This document shows, one piece after another, positions 1 through 7,332 of a stretch of DNA of 22,427 nt (position 1 is its first letter; each line of letters opens with the position of its first letter). The DNA is taken from positions 1 to 22,427 of IMG/VR virus record IMGVR_UViG_3300037882_004177; one strand, 5' to 3'. This stretch comes from a virus. The notes beneath the pieces are model-generated. The model searched no databases. It worked only from the letters and a program-made list of their open reading frames with translations, and was not told the origin of the DNA. The position numbers were made by a program, and so were the translations under genes.

Positions 1-19
1 AACTATTGAAAGAGAGTAA

Positions 20-730
20 ATGAATTATATTAAAGAAAATATTGTAGGCTATATATTCCTCATTTTAGTATTTGCTGGAATGTACGCACATCAAACGTAT
101 AGCTCTCAAAGCCCTCTGATTGAATTTCATAATGTCAGCTTGCCAGCAAAGGGATACAATAAATATGATCCAACAAAGAAAGAATTGGATAAAATAGGAT
201 ATTTATCTGCTATGCAACTAAATTCCAACCCAAATGAGTTTAAATTATATCTAACAAAAGATTTACAAATGATATGGGTCAGCAATATTGTTGCGGATAA
301 ACTAGAACGGATTAGGGTTCCTCACATTACAACAGATGAAACATACATAAATTATTGTCTAACCCTAGAAAAACCATATATAGAGATAATAAGTTACTCA
401 AATGTTGATTTTAATAATATAAAACAAAAACAAAAAAAGAACCTTTCTATTATCGTTCAAGAGTTTTTTGCCGAAAAAACAAATTGGGTGCTTAAAGATA
501 CTTACAAAGAAATAATGGGAAAAAAATTCAAAAAGAATCAAGTCAAAGATTTTTCGTTAGATGATATGAGCATATTGAAAAAAGGGAACAACATATGCAT
601 TACATTCAATGAAGAAACAATCAACCCATATTATGAGTTAGACAAAATAGATAAAGAACTGGAGCAAAGAAATTTGCCATCCCAAGCCAGGAAAACATTC
701 CTGGAAGCCAACAAGCCAAAGCAAAATTAA
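20..730 (+). CDS. Membrane-anchored protein of unknown function
   Basis: I do not recognise this 236-residue protein. It starts at an ATG a few bases after a purine-rich GAAAGAGAG. Residues 7-24 are a single hydrophobic stretch (signal anchor or signal peptide without a clear cleavage site). The rest is a soluble, lysine- and asparagine-rich region that would lie outside the inner membrane. No cysteine pairs or catalytic motif stand out. It is the only convincing plus-strand gene in the left part of the window and it converges on the end of the late operon. Its composition looks more AT-rich and lysine-rich than the virion genes. Such a position is typical of phage cargo ('moron') genes or of the flanking chromosome. 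Function is unassigned; that it is a real gene is fairly sure. Confidence 0.7.
   Translation: MNYIKENIVGYIFLILVFAGMYAHQTYSSQSPLIEFHNVSLPAKGYNKYDPTKKELDKIGYLSAMQLNSNPNEFKLYLTKDLQMIWVSNIVADKLERIRVPHITTDETYINYCLTLEKPYIEIISYSNVDFNNIKQKQKKNLSIIVQEFFAEKTNWVLKDTYKEIMGKKFKKNQVKDFSLDDMSILKKGNNICITFNEETINPYYELDKIDKELEQRNLPSQARKTFLEANKPKQN
727..730. other. Shared TTAA: stop codons of two convergent genes
   Basis: The plus-strand gene stops with TAA at 728-730 and the minus-strand gene stops with TAA read from 729-727. The palindrome TTAA serves both, leaving no intergenic space between the convergent genes. No bidirectional terminator is visible around it. Confidence 0.8.
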
Positions 731-918
731 AGATTAATTTGCACCACGTATTCCATCGTCTCTAACATTAATTCAATTAATTTTTCAACGGATGCTATAT
801 ATTGATTTTCAAGAATCAAATTATAGATATGCTGGAAATCCTCGTGTCTCCCCCATATGTATATAGAAGATTTAAGGGTGACGTATGATAAAAATATATT
901 CGTTTTATTAATAGTCAA
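727..918 (-). CDS. Small protein of unknown function, last gene of the late run
   Basis: This encodes 63 residues. The start is TTG, but it sits six bases after a very good Shine-Dalgarno motif (GGGAGA at 925-930), which makes the unusual start believable. The gene lies 30 bases after the big ejection-protein gene and reads in the same direction, so it is probably co-transcribed. The protein has a short beta-like N-terminus, then a motif around IYIWGRHEDFQHIYNLI followed by a helix with several leucines and methionines. It has no membrane segment. I cannot assign a family with confidence. Its stop codon is on the same TTAA as the stop of the convergent plus-strand gene. Confidence 0.55.
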   Translation of the reverse strand: MTINKTNIFLSYVTLKSSIYIWGRHEDFQHIYNLILENQYIASVEKLIELMLETMEYVVQINL

Positions 919-948
919 GATAAATCTCCCTATATTAAAATAGAAAGA

Positions 949-3417
949 CTATTCTTGTTGTTTTTGCTCAGATAAAGCTATAAATTGCCTTACAAAATCC
1001 TCACCTAAATCTTTCTTCATAGCATTCTCAAGACGTCGAGAATAGGTATTTACTGCTTTATAATCACCAGCGGCTTGTTTCTTGGCAGCTTCAATTCCCC
1101 ATTTTAAAGCCGTTTTATTGTTAATAAGCCATGATAATCCTAATCCTAAGCCGCCTGTAGCTGCTAAAGGAGCAACACCGCCCGTAATCCCATTCACAAA
1201 TCCTCCCGCTACAGTTGCGGTAAAAGCTCCTCCCACTGCGCCGAGGATAGTTTTTGTAGAAGCCGTTCCACTAGGGTTAGGATTTCTTTGATTATGCCTA
1301 ACGGCAGCCTTGGCATATTTATTGAAATTTTCTAATTCTTTGTAATTATCTCCAGCCAAATATTTTACAAGCTCTTGATTTTGTTTGTTTTCCATAGCTT
1401 TTGAAAAACCAGAGTAACTTACGGCTTCGGATTGGGGGTTAATTGTTTTCCCCATGATAAGGTCAGATAATTTTTCCCGTTTAATTGATTCAAAGAATTT
1501 TTGGCCTGCTTCATCTCGGCCTAATGATTGGCCAAGATTTTTAAAATCAGATATTTTATTTAACGAACCTATAATTTTTTCGGGGTCTTCTTGTGCAAAA
1601 ATTTTCTTTCTAAGGGTATCGCTTCCAAGAGCTTCATCTCCTAGATATTTTCCATAAAAACCATCTGCTTCTTTAAATTGCTTATACCACTCTGGATTTT
1701 TTTCTCCGTATGCTTTTAAATCTTCCTTAATTGCATCCTGTATTATTTTAAGACGTTGCTTCGCTCCCGAAGCATTTACATCCCAATCGATAATATCATT
1801 GAGGCTAACCTTGGAGCCAACCAATTTTGAAACAGGAACTGCATCAAGAGATATTTTCCCTGTCTTATCATTAGGAACAAATTTAAATTCAAGGTCATGG
1901 GATAAAGCCAATTTGGATTCAGGCAAAATTTCCTTAGAAAAAATTTTGGATTCTAAAGCTTTAATATAACCCAATACAGACGCTTCGTCATCAGAAGGCT
2001 TTAAAGTATCAATCCCCTTTTTGACTTTTTTTAAAGCTAATTCAAGATTGCGGGGAATTATTGCGGCGTCTTTAGGCAACACAGAATTAACCGATTTATA
2101 CAATCCATTTTTCTCATTAATGACAGATTGTTTAACTCCTTCAAATGTATCTTTAATCATAGAACCTATATCCAAAGAAGATTCAGATTCTATAATTTTT
2201 TCTCCAACCTTTTTAATGGAATTTTCAACCGCTGAAGCAAATGCCTTATCATTCGCATCTAATTTTTTTGCATATTTTGTTCCTATAATAGGAGCTTTTG
2301 CAACTAACTGTTCGGCTAACGCCAATCCCTTAGATTCATTAACAATTGTATTGGCATAAGGGATTCCTGTGGCTTCCGCTCCCCTTACAGCATTTAAATC
2401 AATATTTTTTGGGCTATTTCCCGTTAGGGTTGCCAAAGCCAATTTTGCATTAAATGTTTTGGCTGCCGCGCCTAGAACCCCTGCGCCTACACCAGCCCCT
2501 AATCCTGCGCCTATAGACCCCGCAGCCCCATATCCTGCGTTTGAGGCTTCCGATGAAGCATATCCCGCAGCACCAGCAGCCCCTAATCCTACTGGCTTCG
2601 TTGTTCCTAATGCGCCTAATACTTTACCTGCTACATGGTGACCGCCTTTTACGGCTGCTTTTGCCAATCCTCCTATAGAAAAAATATCACCTGCGGCTTC
2701 AATAGCAGCTTGTACAGAATCTCCTTCCTTTGTTTTGGTATAATCGTTTGTTACGGTGTCAATACCTTTATTAATAGCGTGGGTAGCAGAAGGAATTAAC
2801 GGTACGGGCTCTTGTTGGGAAACTGGGATAAAATCATTTTCACCCATATAATCAGGATTTTGTTTTTTTCTAGCTTCTAACGTGGCATTATGAAGTCTTG
2901 CAGGAATGTTATAGAGGGCAGAAACAGTATCAATCGGACCCCCTACAAGAACAGACTCTAATGTTTTAGCTGATCTGGCCGCTAATTTCCCATATGATTC
3001 AGGTTCTTCAGGGTGGGGAATATCTTTTTCATCAACAACTTTACCTCCCCATTTTAATGCTTCTTCAATTTCATTCTCTGGTACTGCATAAGTACCATCC
3101 TCGTACCTTACCTTGATCATTTTCTGAGGCGTTGCAGATGGCTTCCCCTCCTGATTTTCACTACGAATTTCAGCAGGTTGTTCAATTGTGGGTGGCGGCA
3201 TAGAGATGCCGTCTATCGATGAAGCCATGTTGTTATTATTATTCCTGGCAACTAAATTTTCCTCAGAATTTGAACTATTTGCCAATCCTGTGTCAACGGA
3301 ATTTTTAATTAAATTGTCGTCAAGAGGTTCTCCTCCCAAAGATATAGCTTCATCAAGCTCATTTTCTGGAACTTCATAAATGCCATGTGAGAATTTAACT
3401 TTAAACATTGGGAGCAT
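949..3417 (-). CDS. Large internal virion (ejection) protein, T7 gp16-like position
   Basis: This 822-residue protein is the last large gene of the tail/ejection block, the place of T7 gp16. Near the N-terminus a motif of about 33 residues occurs twice (about residues 5-37 and 101-133), each with VPENE and GG(E/K), joined by a low-complexity asparagine-rich linker. A long Gly/Ala-rich hydrophobic region (about 240-330) and a second hydrophobic stretch near the C-terminus (about 735-785) fit insertion into a membrane during DNA ejection. The middle is helical and charged. No lysozyme or transglycosylase motif is visible, unlike T7 gp16. A longer frame opens at a TTG at 3438, but GGAGG lies only three bases from it. 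I chose the ATG at 3417, two bases after the upstream stop codon, matching the tight junctions elsewhere. The role is inferred from gene order and composition. Confidence 0.72.
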   Translation of the reverse strand: MLPMFKVKFSHGIYEVPENELDEAISLGGEPLDDNLIKNSVDTGLANSSNSEENLVARNNNNNMASSIDGISMPPPTIEQPAEIRSENQEGKPSATPQKMIKVRYEDGTYAVPENEIEEALKWGGKVVDEKDIPHPEEPESYGKLAARSAKTLESVLVGGPIDTVSALYNIPARLHNATLEARKKQNPDYMGENDFIPVSQQEPVPLIPSATHAINKGIDTVTNDYTKTKEGDSVQAAIEAAGDIFSIGGLAKAAVKGGHHVAGKVLGALGTTKPVGLGAAGAAGYASSEASNAGYGAAGSIGAGLGAGVGAGVLGAAAKTFNAKLALATLTGNSPKNIDLNAVRGAEATGIPYANTIVNESKGLALAEQLVAKAPIIGTKYAKKLDANDKAFASAVENSIKKVGEKIIESESSLDIGSMIKDTFEGVKQSVINEKNGLYKSVNSVLPKDAAIIPRNLELALKKVKKGIDTLKPSDDEASVLGYIKALESKIFSKEILPESKLALSHDLEFKFVPNDKTGKISLDAVPVSKLVGSKVSLNDIIDWDVNASGAKQRLKIIQDAIKEDLKAYGEKNPEWYKQFKEADGFYGKYLGDEALGSDTLRKKIFAQEDPEKIIGSLNKISDFKNLGQSLGRDEAGQKFFESIKREKLSDLIMGKTINPQSEAVSYSGFSKAMENKQNQELVKYLAGDNYKELENFNKYAKAAVRHNQRNPNPSGTASTKTILGAVGGAFTATVAGGFVNGITGGVAPLAATGGLGLGLSWLINNKTALKWGIEAAKKQAAGDYKAVNTYSRRLENAMKKDLGEDFVRQFIALSEQKQQE

Positions 3418-3419
3418 CG

Positions 3420-4781
3420 TTATTGCACTTTCTTCCAACGCCCTCCAAAGGGGCTATCTTCATTTTCATTCATATCATTGGCATTTGATTGAACTGTCTG
3501 AGGTTTGATTGCATTTGATGCACCACGCGGATTAGCAACAAGACTTAATCCTTTTTGCATAGCTTCATATTTAGCCAAAGCCAATTCATTAGCTTCGCGA
3601 GCTTTTTTCTCCCATTTGTCTGCATTGACATCAAAACCCTTTTTGGTAAGTTTCCCGCTCGGAGATGCAGCTTGCACGGCTTTTTTTAACAAGTCAGTCG
3701 CTGCTTTACCAGAAATACCCAATATCGTATCAAGGTTTAAATCATTCGTGGCCTTTTTTAGAATTTCCATATCTGAAAGATCATCTCCTGACAATTTGCG
3801 TCCGAATATATTCCACCATGAATCTGTACCATCAGGATTATCCAGCATATTAATCATACTGGTGCCAATATTAGGATTTCTTTCAAAGACTTCCCTCATT
3901 GTTTCAATAGCTTCAAGAGCTTGATTATTCTTGGGGATCGCATCAATCTCCTTATAAACTTTTTTCTGATATTCAGACCGTGCTGTTTTTTCTACTCTTG
4001 ATAAATCACCTACTTTATAGAAATGGCCACCAATATCTAAAGTTTTTTCTTGGCCTCCTTCCTCATCTTCTTTGCCATAACTTGGATATTTAGCCTTAAG
4101 TTCTTTTTCTTTCATATCAAGTTCTTTGGTCTTGGTATCCCGCTTCTCTTGTAACGCCAGTTGATAATCAACGGACTTATGGGCTATCTGTTCGTCAAGG
4201 GCATCATTGCCAGCAAATAACGTGCTAAGATCCAGTACGCTTACGCCATTCTCCCCCTCAACCGTGACCATATTGGGATTAGAGCCGCCGATTGAAACAA
4301 GCTTTAAAGGCTCACCCGTCGCAGATGAATATTGGGTCAGAATGTTCTGCGCCATCAAAAACTGACTTTGGGGATCTAATTTGTCGATATTGTTCATATA
4401 GGCCAAAACAGAAGGCAAAGTCTGTTTGCGCGCATATTCTTGCTTCTCAAACCATTCATTGCGTTCAATGGTAGAATTATTCACTTCCTGAAGATATTCC
4501 ATGACTTTATCGTATTGCTCAGCCTTCTCAGTCTTCTTAGCTGTGCTTTTGGAATTCTCGACATGCTCAAGCCCTGCAAAGAAACCAGACGCAGCATTGC
4601 GCCATCCGCCACGCGGACGATCTCCCGACTTCGCCCCAAAGGAACCGCTCAGGTCCTTAAACATCTTGGCATTCACGTCATTTTGATTTGGGATAGCAAC
4701 GCTATTCTTTAATCTTTCGCTAGCTATGCCCGCACCGACTCCAGCAGGATTAGTTCCTCTTGAAATACCCGATTTACCCAT
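3420..4781 (-). CDS. Internal virion (ejection) protein, T7 gp15-like position
   Basis: A protein of 453 residues with an excellent Shine-Dalgarno motif (GGAGG, 4788-4792) and an ATG that overlaps the upstream stop by one base (TAATG). The N-terminus is glycine-rich and disordered. Residues about 80-120 and 205-235 are strongly charged helices (runs of K and E, likely coiled coil). The C-terminal third is helical and ends in a polar asparagine-rich tail. There is no membrane segment or enzyme motif. Its place, second of three large genes after the gp13-like gene, corresponds to T7 gp15 or the P22 gp7/gp20/gp16 ejection set. Sequence alone does not identify the family, so the function is inferred from context. 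Confidence 0.65.
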   Translation of the reverse strand: MGKSGISRGTNPAGVGAGIASERLKNSVAIPNQNDVNAKMFKDLSGSFGAKSGDRPRGGWRNAASGFFAGLEHVENSKSTAKKTEKAEQYDKVMEYLQEVNNSTIERNEWFEKQEYARKQTLPSVLAYMNNIDKLDPQSQFLMAQNILTQYSSATGEPLKLVSIGGSNPNMVTVEGENGVSVLDLSTLFAGNDALDEQIAHKSVDYQLALQEKRDTKTKELDMKEKELKAKYPSYGKEDEEGGQEKTLDIGGHFYKVGDLSRVEKTARSEYQKKVYKEIDAIPKNNQALEAIETMREVFERNPNIGTSMINMLDNPDGTDSWWNIFGRKLSGDDLSDMEILKKATNDLNLDTILGISGKAATDLLKKAVQAASPSGKLTKKGFDVNADKWEKKAREANELALAKYEAMQKGLSLVANPRGASNAIKPQTVQSNANDMNENEDSPFGGRWKKVQ

Positions 4782-5830
4782 TATCGACCTCCATACATTA
4801 CGCCAGGGCGCGTACCACTAAACTTACGTGGAATAGCATAATCCCTTCCCATTTGCCCACCCATGTTACCAGCGAAAGCGCCAACAGCACGTCCCCCAAT
4901 ATTCATTAAAGATTCACCAAATGTAGGGGGTGTTGCATTATATTGATCCATCTGCATCTTATAATTTGCCATCTGCGCATTCACGCCCGCATTATAACGG
5001 CCTAACGAATCATTTGCCTGAGCCTGGAACAGGTTTTGCGATAGTTCGCCCGTCCTTCCTCCCTGAGATTTATTGAGGTCAGCCCCAACCATATTTTGAC
5101 CTATTCCCAACAGTCCCTGATTCTCAGCTAACGCATTCTGACGGCGACGCTCCATATCTGTTTCATGTTCCTTGGCTAATCCATATCCAAGTTGGGCTTG
5201 ATCAAAACGGGCTTGACGTCCTGTTTCCTGCAATGCAAATGCACGCGCATTCCTATCTAAACGGCGTCCTGATAAATCTTCGCCATAATTCAAGGCATTC
5301 ACTTCACCTTTTTGACGCGCCATTCCCTCTTGTTCTGCAAGCCTTGCTCGCAAATCGTTACCAAACGAACTACCGCTAAGTCCAGAATGAGAAAGATTCT
5401 CTTCCGTAATCCTTCTATTCCTTGTCAATTCTTTGTCCAGGATGGTTCTTTGCATCTGCCTGAAATCATCGACATCTTGTGCGATATTCCCGATATCCGC
5501 TATCTGGCCCAATGCTTCTTGACGCTCTCTGTTCAGGTTGGCAAATGTCTCAACGAATGGCGCATAAGATACCATAGAGGCAGGATCATAACGATAAAGC
5601 TGCTTCAGATTATCTATAGATGTCCTGATCAATTCCTCGCCAGCACGGAACCGATTCTCTTCTTCAGGCGTACGCGGCAGTTTCTGTGTGACGCGCCTCT
5701 TCTTGCCATCAGGCCCGACAACGGTAATCGTTTGCGTGCCAGAAACCTCATCGATGAAGTCTAGAATCTCTGGAGCAGGGGGAGGGGCTGCAATGTGGGG
5801 AGCCTGCGGCACTTCATTTCCAAAGCACAT
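4781..5830 (-). CDS. Internal virion protein, T7 gp14-like position
   Basis: This is a 349-residue protein that begins MCFGNEVPQ followed by a proline-rich stretch (about 9-21), a type of N-terminus often seen in podoviral internal or DNA-transfer proteins. The middle is an alanine-, glutamine- and arginine-rich helical region (about 90-270) with many short N/Q/R repeats. The C-terminus is glycine-rich with a mildly hydrophobic segment (about 305-325). An upstream in-frame ATG at 5854 exists. The ATG at 5830 is preferred because AGAGGA (5838-5843) lies seven bases ahead and the previous gene ends two bases before it. It is the first of three consecutive large genes between the gp13-like gene and the end of the operon. 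Composition and order support an ejection protein; the exact role is not shown. Confidence 0.68.
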   Translation of the reverse strand: MCFGNEVPQAPHIAAPPPAPEILDFIDEVSGTQTITVVGPDGKKRRVTQKLPRTPEEENRFRAGEELIRTSIDNLKQLYRYDPASMVSYAPFVETFANLNRERQEALGQIADIGNIAQDVDDFRQMQRTILDKELTRNRRITEENLSHSGLSGSSFGNDLRARLAEQEGMARQKGEVNALNYGEDLSGRRLDRNARAFALQETGRQARFDQAQLGYGLAKEHETDMERRRQNALAENQGLLGIGQNMVGADLNKSQGGRTGELSQNLFQAQANDSLGRYNAGVNAQMANYKMQMDQYNATPPTFGESLMNIGGRAVGAFAGNMGGQMGRDYAIPRKFSGTRPGVMYGGR

Positions 5831-5832
5831 AA

Positions 5833-6207
5833 TTAAATCCTCTTCACAAACCATGATTTTGAAGCATCTTTATCCCATTCAGGGATTGAAGTCTTCTCAA
5901 TGCCATATTTTTTTAAATAAGAACAAAAATTAATAAGTCTATCCCATTTTGACCATGTGTATAATTCTTTATATCCTAAATTACAGGCATGATCAAATAA
6001 TGACAAAATAAATCCTTTGCTTAATATTTTGCCATTAAATGAATTGCAAATAAAGAATGTCTCACCAATTTCATCTGTTATGTCTATAATTCCATAATAA
6101 CATAAGACCTCAGTGTTTTTATTAATCATGAAATAACGGGCTTTCTCATGAAAATACGAAGCATAAGATTTCTTAATTTCTGCGCTGTCTATCTCTTTAA
6201 AAATCAT
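5833..6207 (-). CDS. Small GNAT-like protein in the position of T7 gp13
   Basis: Encodes 124 residues. The predicted order is beta strand (MIFKEI), helix, a three-strand sheet, a helix near GFILSLFDHACNLGYKEL, strand (YTWSK), a helix with NFCSYLKKYG and a final strand. This is the layout of an acetyltransferase-like (GNAT) fold, including the LKKYGI turn that often carries the GNAT 'GF' motif. The usual acetyl-CoA loop (Q/RxxGxG/A) is not visible, so it may be a structural relative like T7 gp13, which has a similar size and sits at the same place between tail tubular and internal virion genes. A longer frame begins at a TTG (6234) without a ribosome site. The ATG at 6207 overlaps the upstream TGA by one base (TGATG) and is preferred. 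Enzymatic activity is uncertain. Confidence 0.6.
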   Translation of the reverse strand: MIFKEIDSAEIKKSYASYFHEKARYFMINKNTEVLCYYGIIDITDEIGETFFICNSFNGKILSKGFILSLFDHACNLGYKELYTWSKWDRLINFCSYLKKYGIEKTSIPEWDKDASKSWFVKRI

Positions 6208-7331
6208 CAAGCTAAAGTCCCGTAAAATAAGCAATTAACATACGTGCAATCGCCAGGGTTAAAGGGAGAAATAGGACTATAAATTTTAACTTGCGTCTGG
6301 CTCGTCGTAGAGGTAAATGCATCGTCGAATATAGGAACTCTCGGGCTAGTATATTGCACCGTCCCAAACTGTGCGTAAGCATTATTTGAAAACGCGTTCG
6401 TAAAAGTAATCCTAAAAGTCCCTGTAGATTGCTTGGAAACTGTAGATACATTATAAGAACTCAAAATTGTGCCAGTCGTTCCATCAAATGTAACCCAAGC
6501 TGAAGCCGCACTTGGATGATCTTGCTGTCTTGCAGGGGATACATAAACACTGCTGGAAGCCGCTGCTTGCTGCTGAGACTTCGTAGCCGTAAAGCTGTTA
6601 TTGATTTGCGTAAATGTAATCGTATCATTGGCAATCTGTGTGGCTGTAATTGCCTGATTCGCAATTTGGGTTGCGGTGATGGTTTGATTGGCCATTTTAG
6701 CGGCTGTCACCGCATTTGCTGCGAGCTTGGCAGTCGTGACGTTGGCATCTAATATTATAGGAGTGGTGACTGCATTTGCTGCGAGCTTGGCAGTCGTAAC
6801 ATTGGCATCTAATATTTTAAGAGTTGTAACTGCATTGTTTGCAATTGCTGAGGTTGTGACGGCATTATCAGCCAATTCTGACGATGTGATCGCGTTAATC
6901 GCTATTTTAGCCGTCGTAACAGCCCCCGCGAATATTTTATTTGTAGTGATGGCATCATTGGCTATCTTACTTGATCCAATTGTTCCATCAGATATTTGAA
7001 CATTCGTAACAGATTGTGGAATCAATTTATTAGCATCGATAGATTGTGGCGTGATATTTATATCAGATATTTGAATCCATTGAGTGGCCGCACCTGTCGT
7101 AGACAACACAAAGTTAGCATTATTAGGGTCGGCTGCGCCTGGTATCTGTCCCAATACAATCCCAGCAATAGTGTCTTCCAAAATATTCAGTCCATCCGTT
7201 ACGGCATTAAATTCAGAATCCAGCATAATATCGGTAGGAGGCGCCTCCAAAGAGCGCGTCAATATACGGAAACGGCTATCGTTGGCTAATGACTGATTTG
7301 CATAAGGCAGGTCAGGACGTATAAAAGGCAT
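6207..7331 (-). CDS. Tail fibre protein with 15 tandem decapeptide repeats
   Basis: A 374-residue protein started by ATG with GGGAGAG upstream (7337-7343). The N-terminal part (about 1-90) is unlike the rest and probably binds the tail. Residues 94-243 are fifteen uninterrupted 10-residue repeats of the type A-N-x-A-(I/V)-T-T-x-x-(I/L), such as ANNAVTTLKI and AANAVTTAKL. Such regular threonine- and alanine-rich repeats usually make a trimeric beta-helical or coiled shaft. Residues about 275-374 are beta-rich with two cysteines (362 and 367) and may be the receptor-binding tip. It lies between the gp12-like tail gene and the gp13-like gene, whereas T7 places its fibre after the internal proteins. 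Its target is unknown. Confidence 0.78.
   Translation of the reverse strand: MPFIRPDLPYANQSLANDSRFRILTRSLEAPPTDIMLDSEFNAVTDGLNILEDTIAGIVLGQIPGAADPNNANFVLSTTGAATQWIQISDINITPQSIDANKLIPQSVTNVQISDGTIGSSKIANDAITTNKIFAGAVTTAKIAINAITSSELADNAVTTSAIANNAVTTLKILDANVTTAKLAANAVTTPIILDANVTTAKLAANAVTAAKMANQTITATQIANQAITATQIANDTITFTQINNSFTATKSQQQAAASSSVYVSPARQQDHPSAASAWVTFDGTTGTILSSYNVSTVSKQSTGTFRITFTNAFSNNAYAQFGTVQYTSPRVPIFDDAFTSTTSQTQVKIYSPISPFNPGDCTYVNCLFYGTLA
6603..7052 (-). repeat. Fifteen tandem 30-bp (10-codon) units in the fibre shaft
   Basis: Residues 94-243 of the fibre divide exactly into 15 decapeptides with hydrophobic residues at positions 5 and 10 and Thr/Ser at 6 and 7. Units 7-10 form two copies of a pair starting LDANVTTAKL, which shows recent duplication of two units. 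Confidence 0.85.
6712..6831. repeat. Direct repeat of 60 bp (two copies, about 90% identical)
   Basis: Positions 6712-6771 and 6772-6831 differ at about 6 of 60 bases. Each copy encodes two decapeptides of the fibre shaft. The near identity at DNA level, with differences at only a few bases, suggests a young in-frame duplication by slippage or recombination. Confidence 0.85.
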
Positions 7332-7332
7332 T

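Noticed and set aside
687-704. Perfect 7-bp hairpin CCAGGAA-AACA-TTCCTGG as a terminator
   Set aside because: It lies inside the coding end of the plus-strand gene and has no T-run on either strand.
1082-2641. Several open frames on the plus strand opposite the ejection-protein gene
   Set aside because: They are antisense shadows of the Ala/Gly-rich minus-strand gene: proline-, alanine- and serine-rich, with no ribosome sites of note.
6688-6999. Plus-strand frame with repeated VVTALAAS-like sequence
   Set aside because: It is the reverse-strand image of the decapeptide array; the real frame has better start, stop coupling and context.
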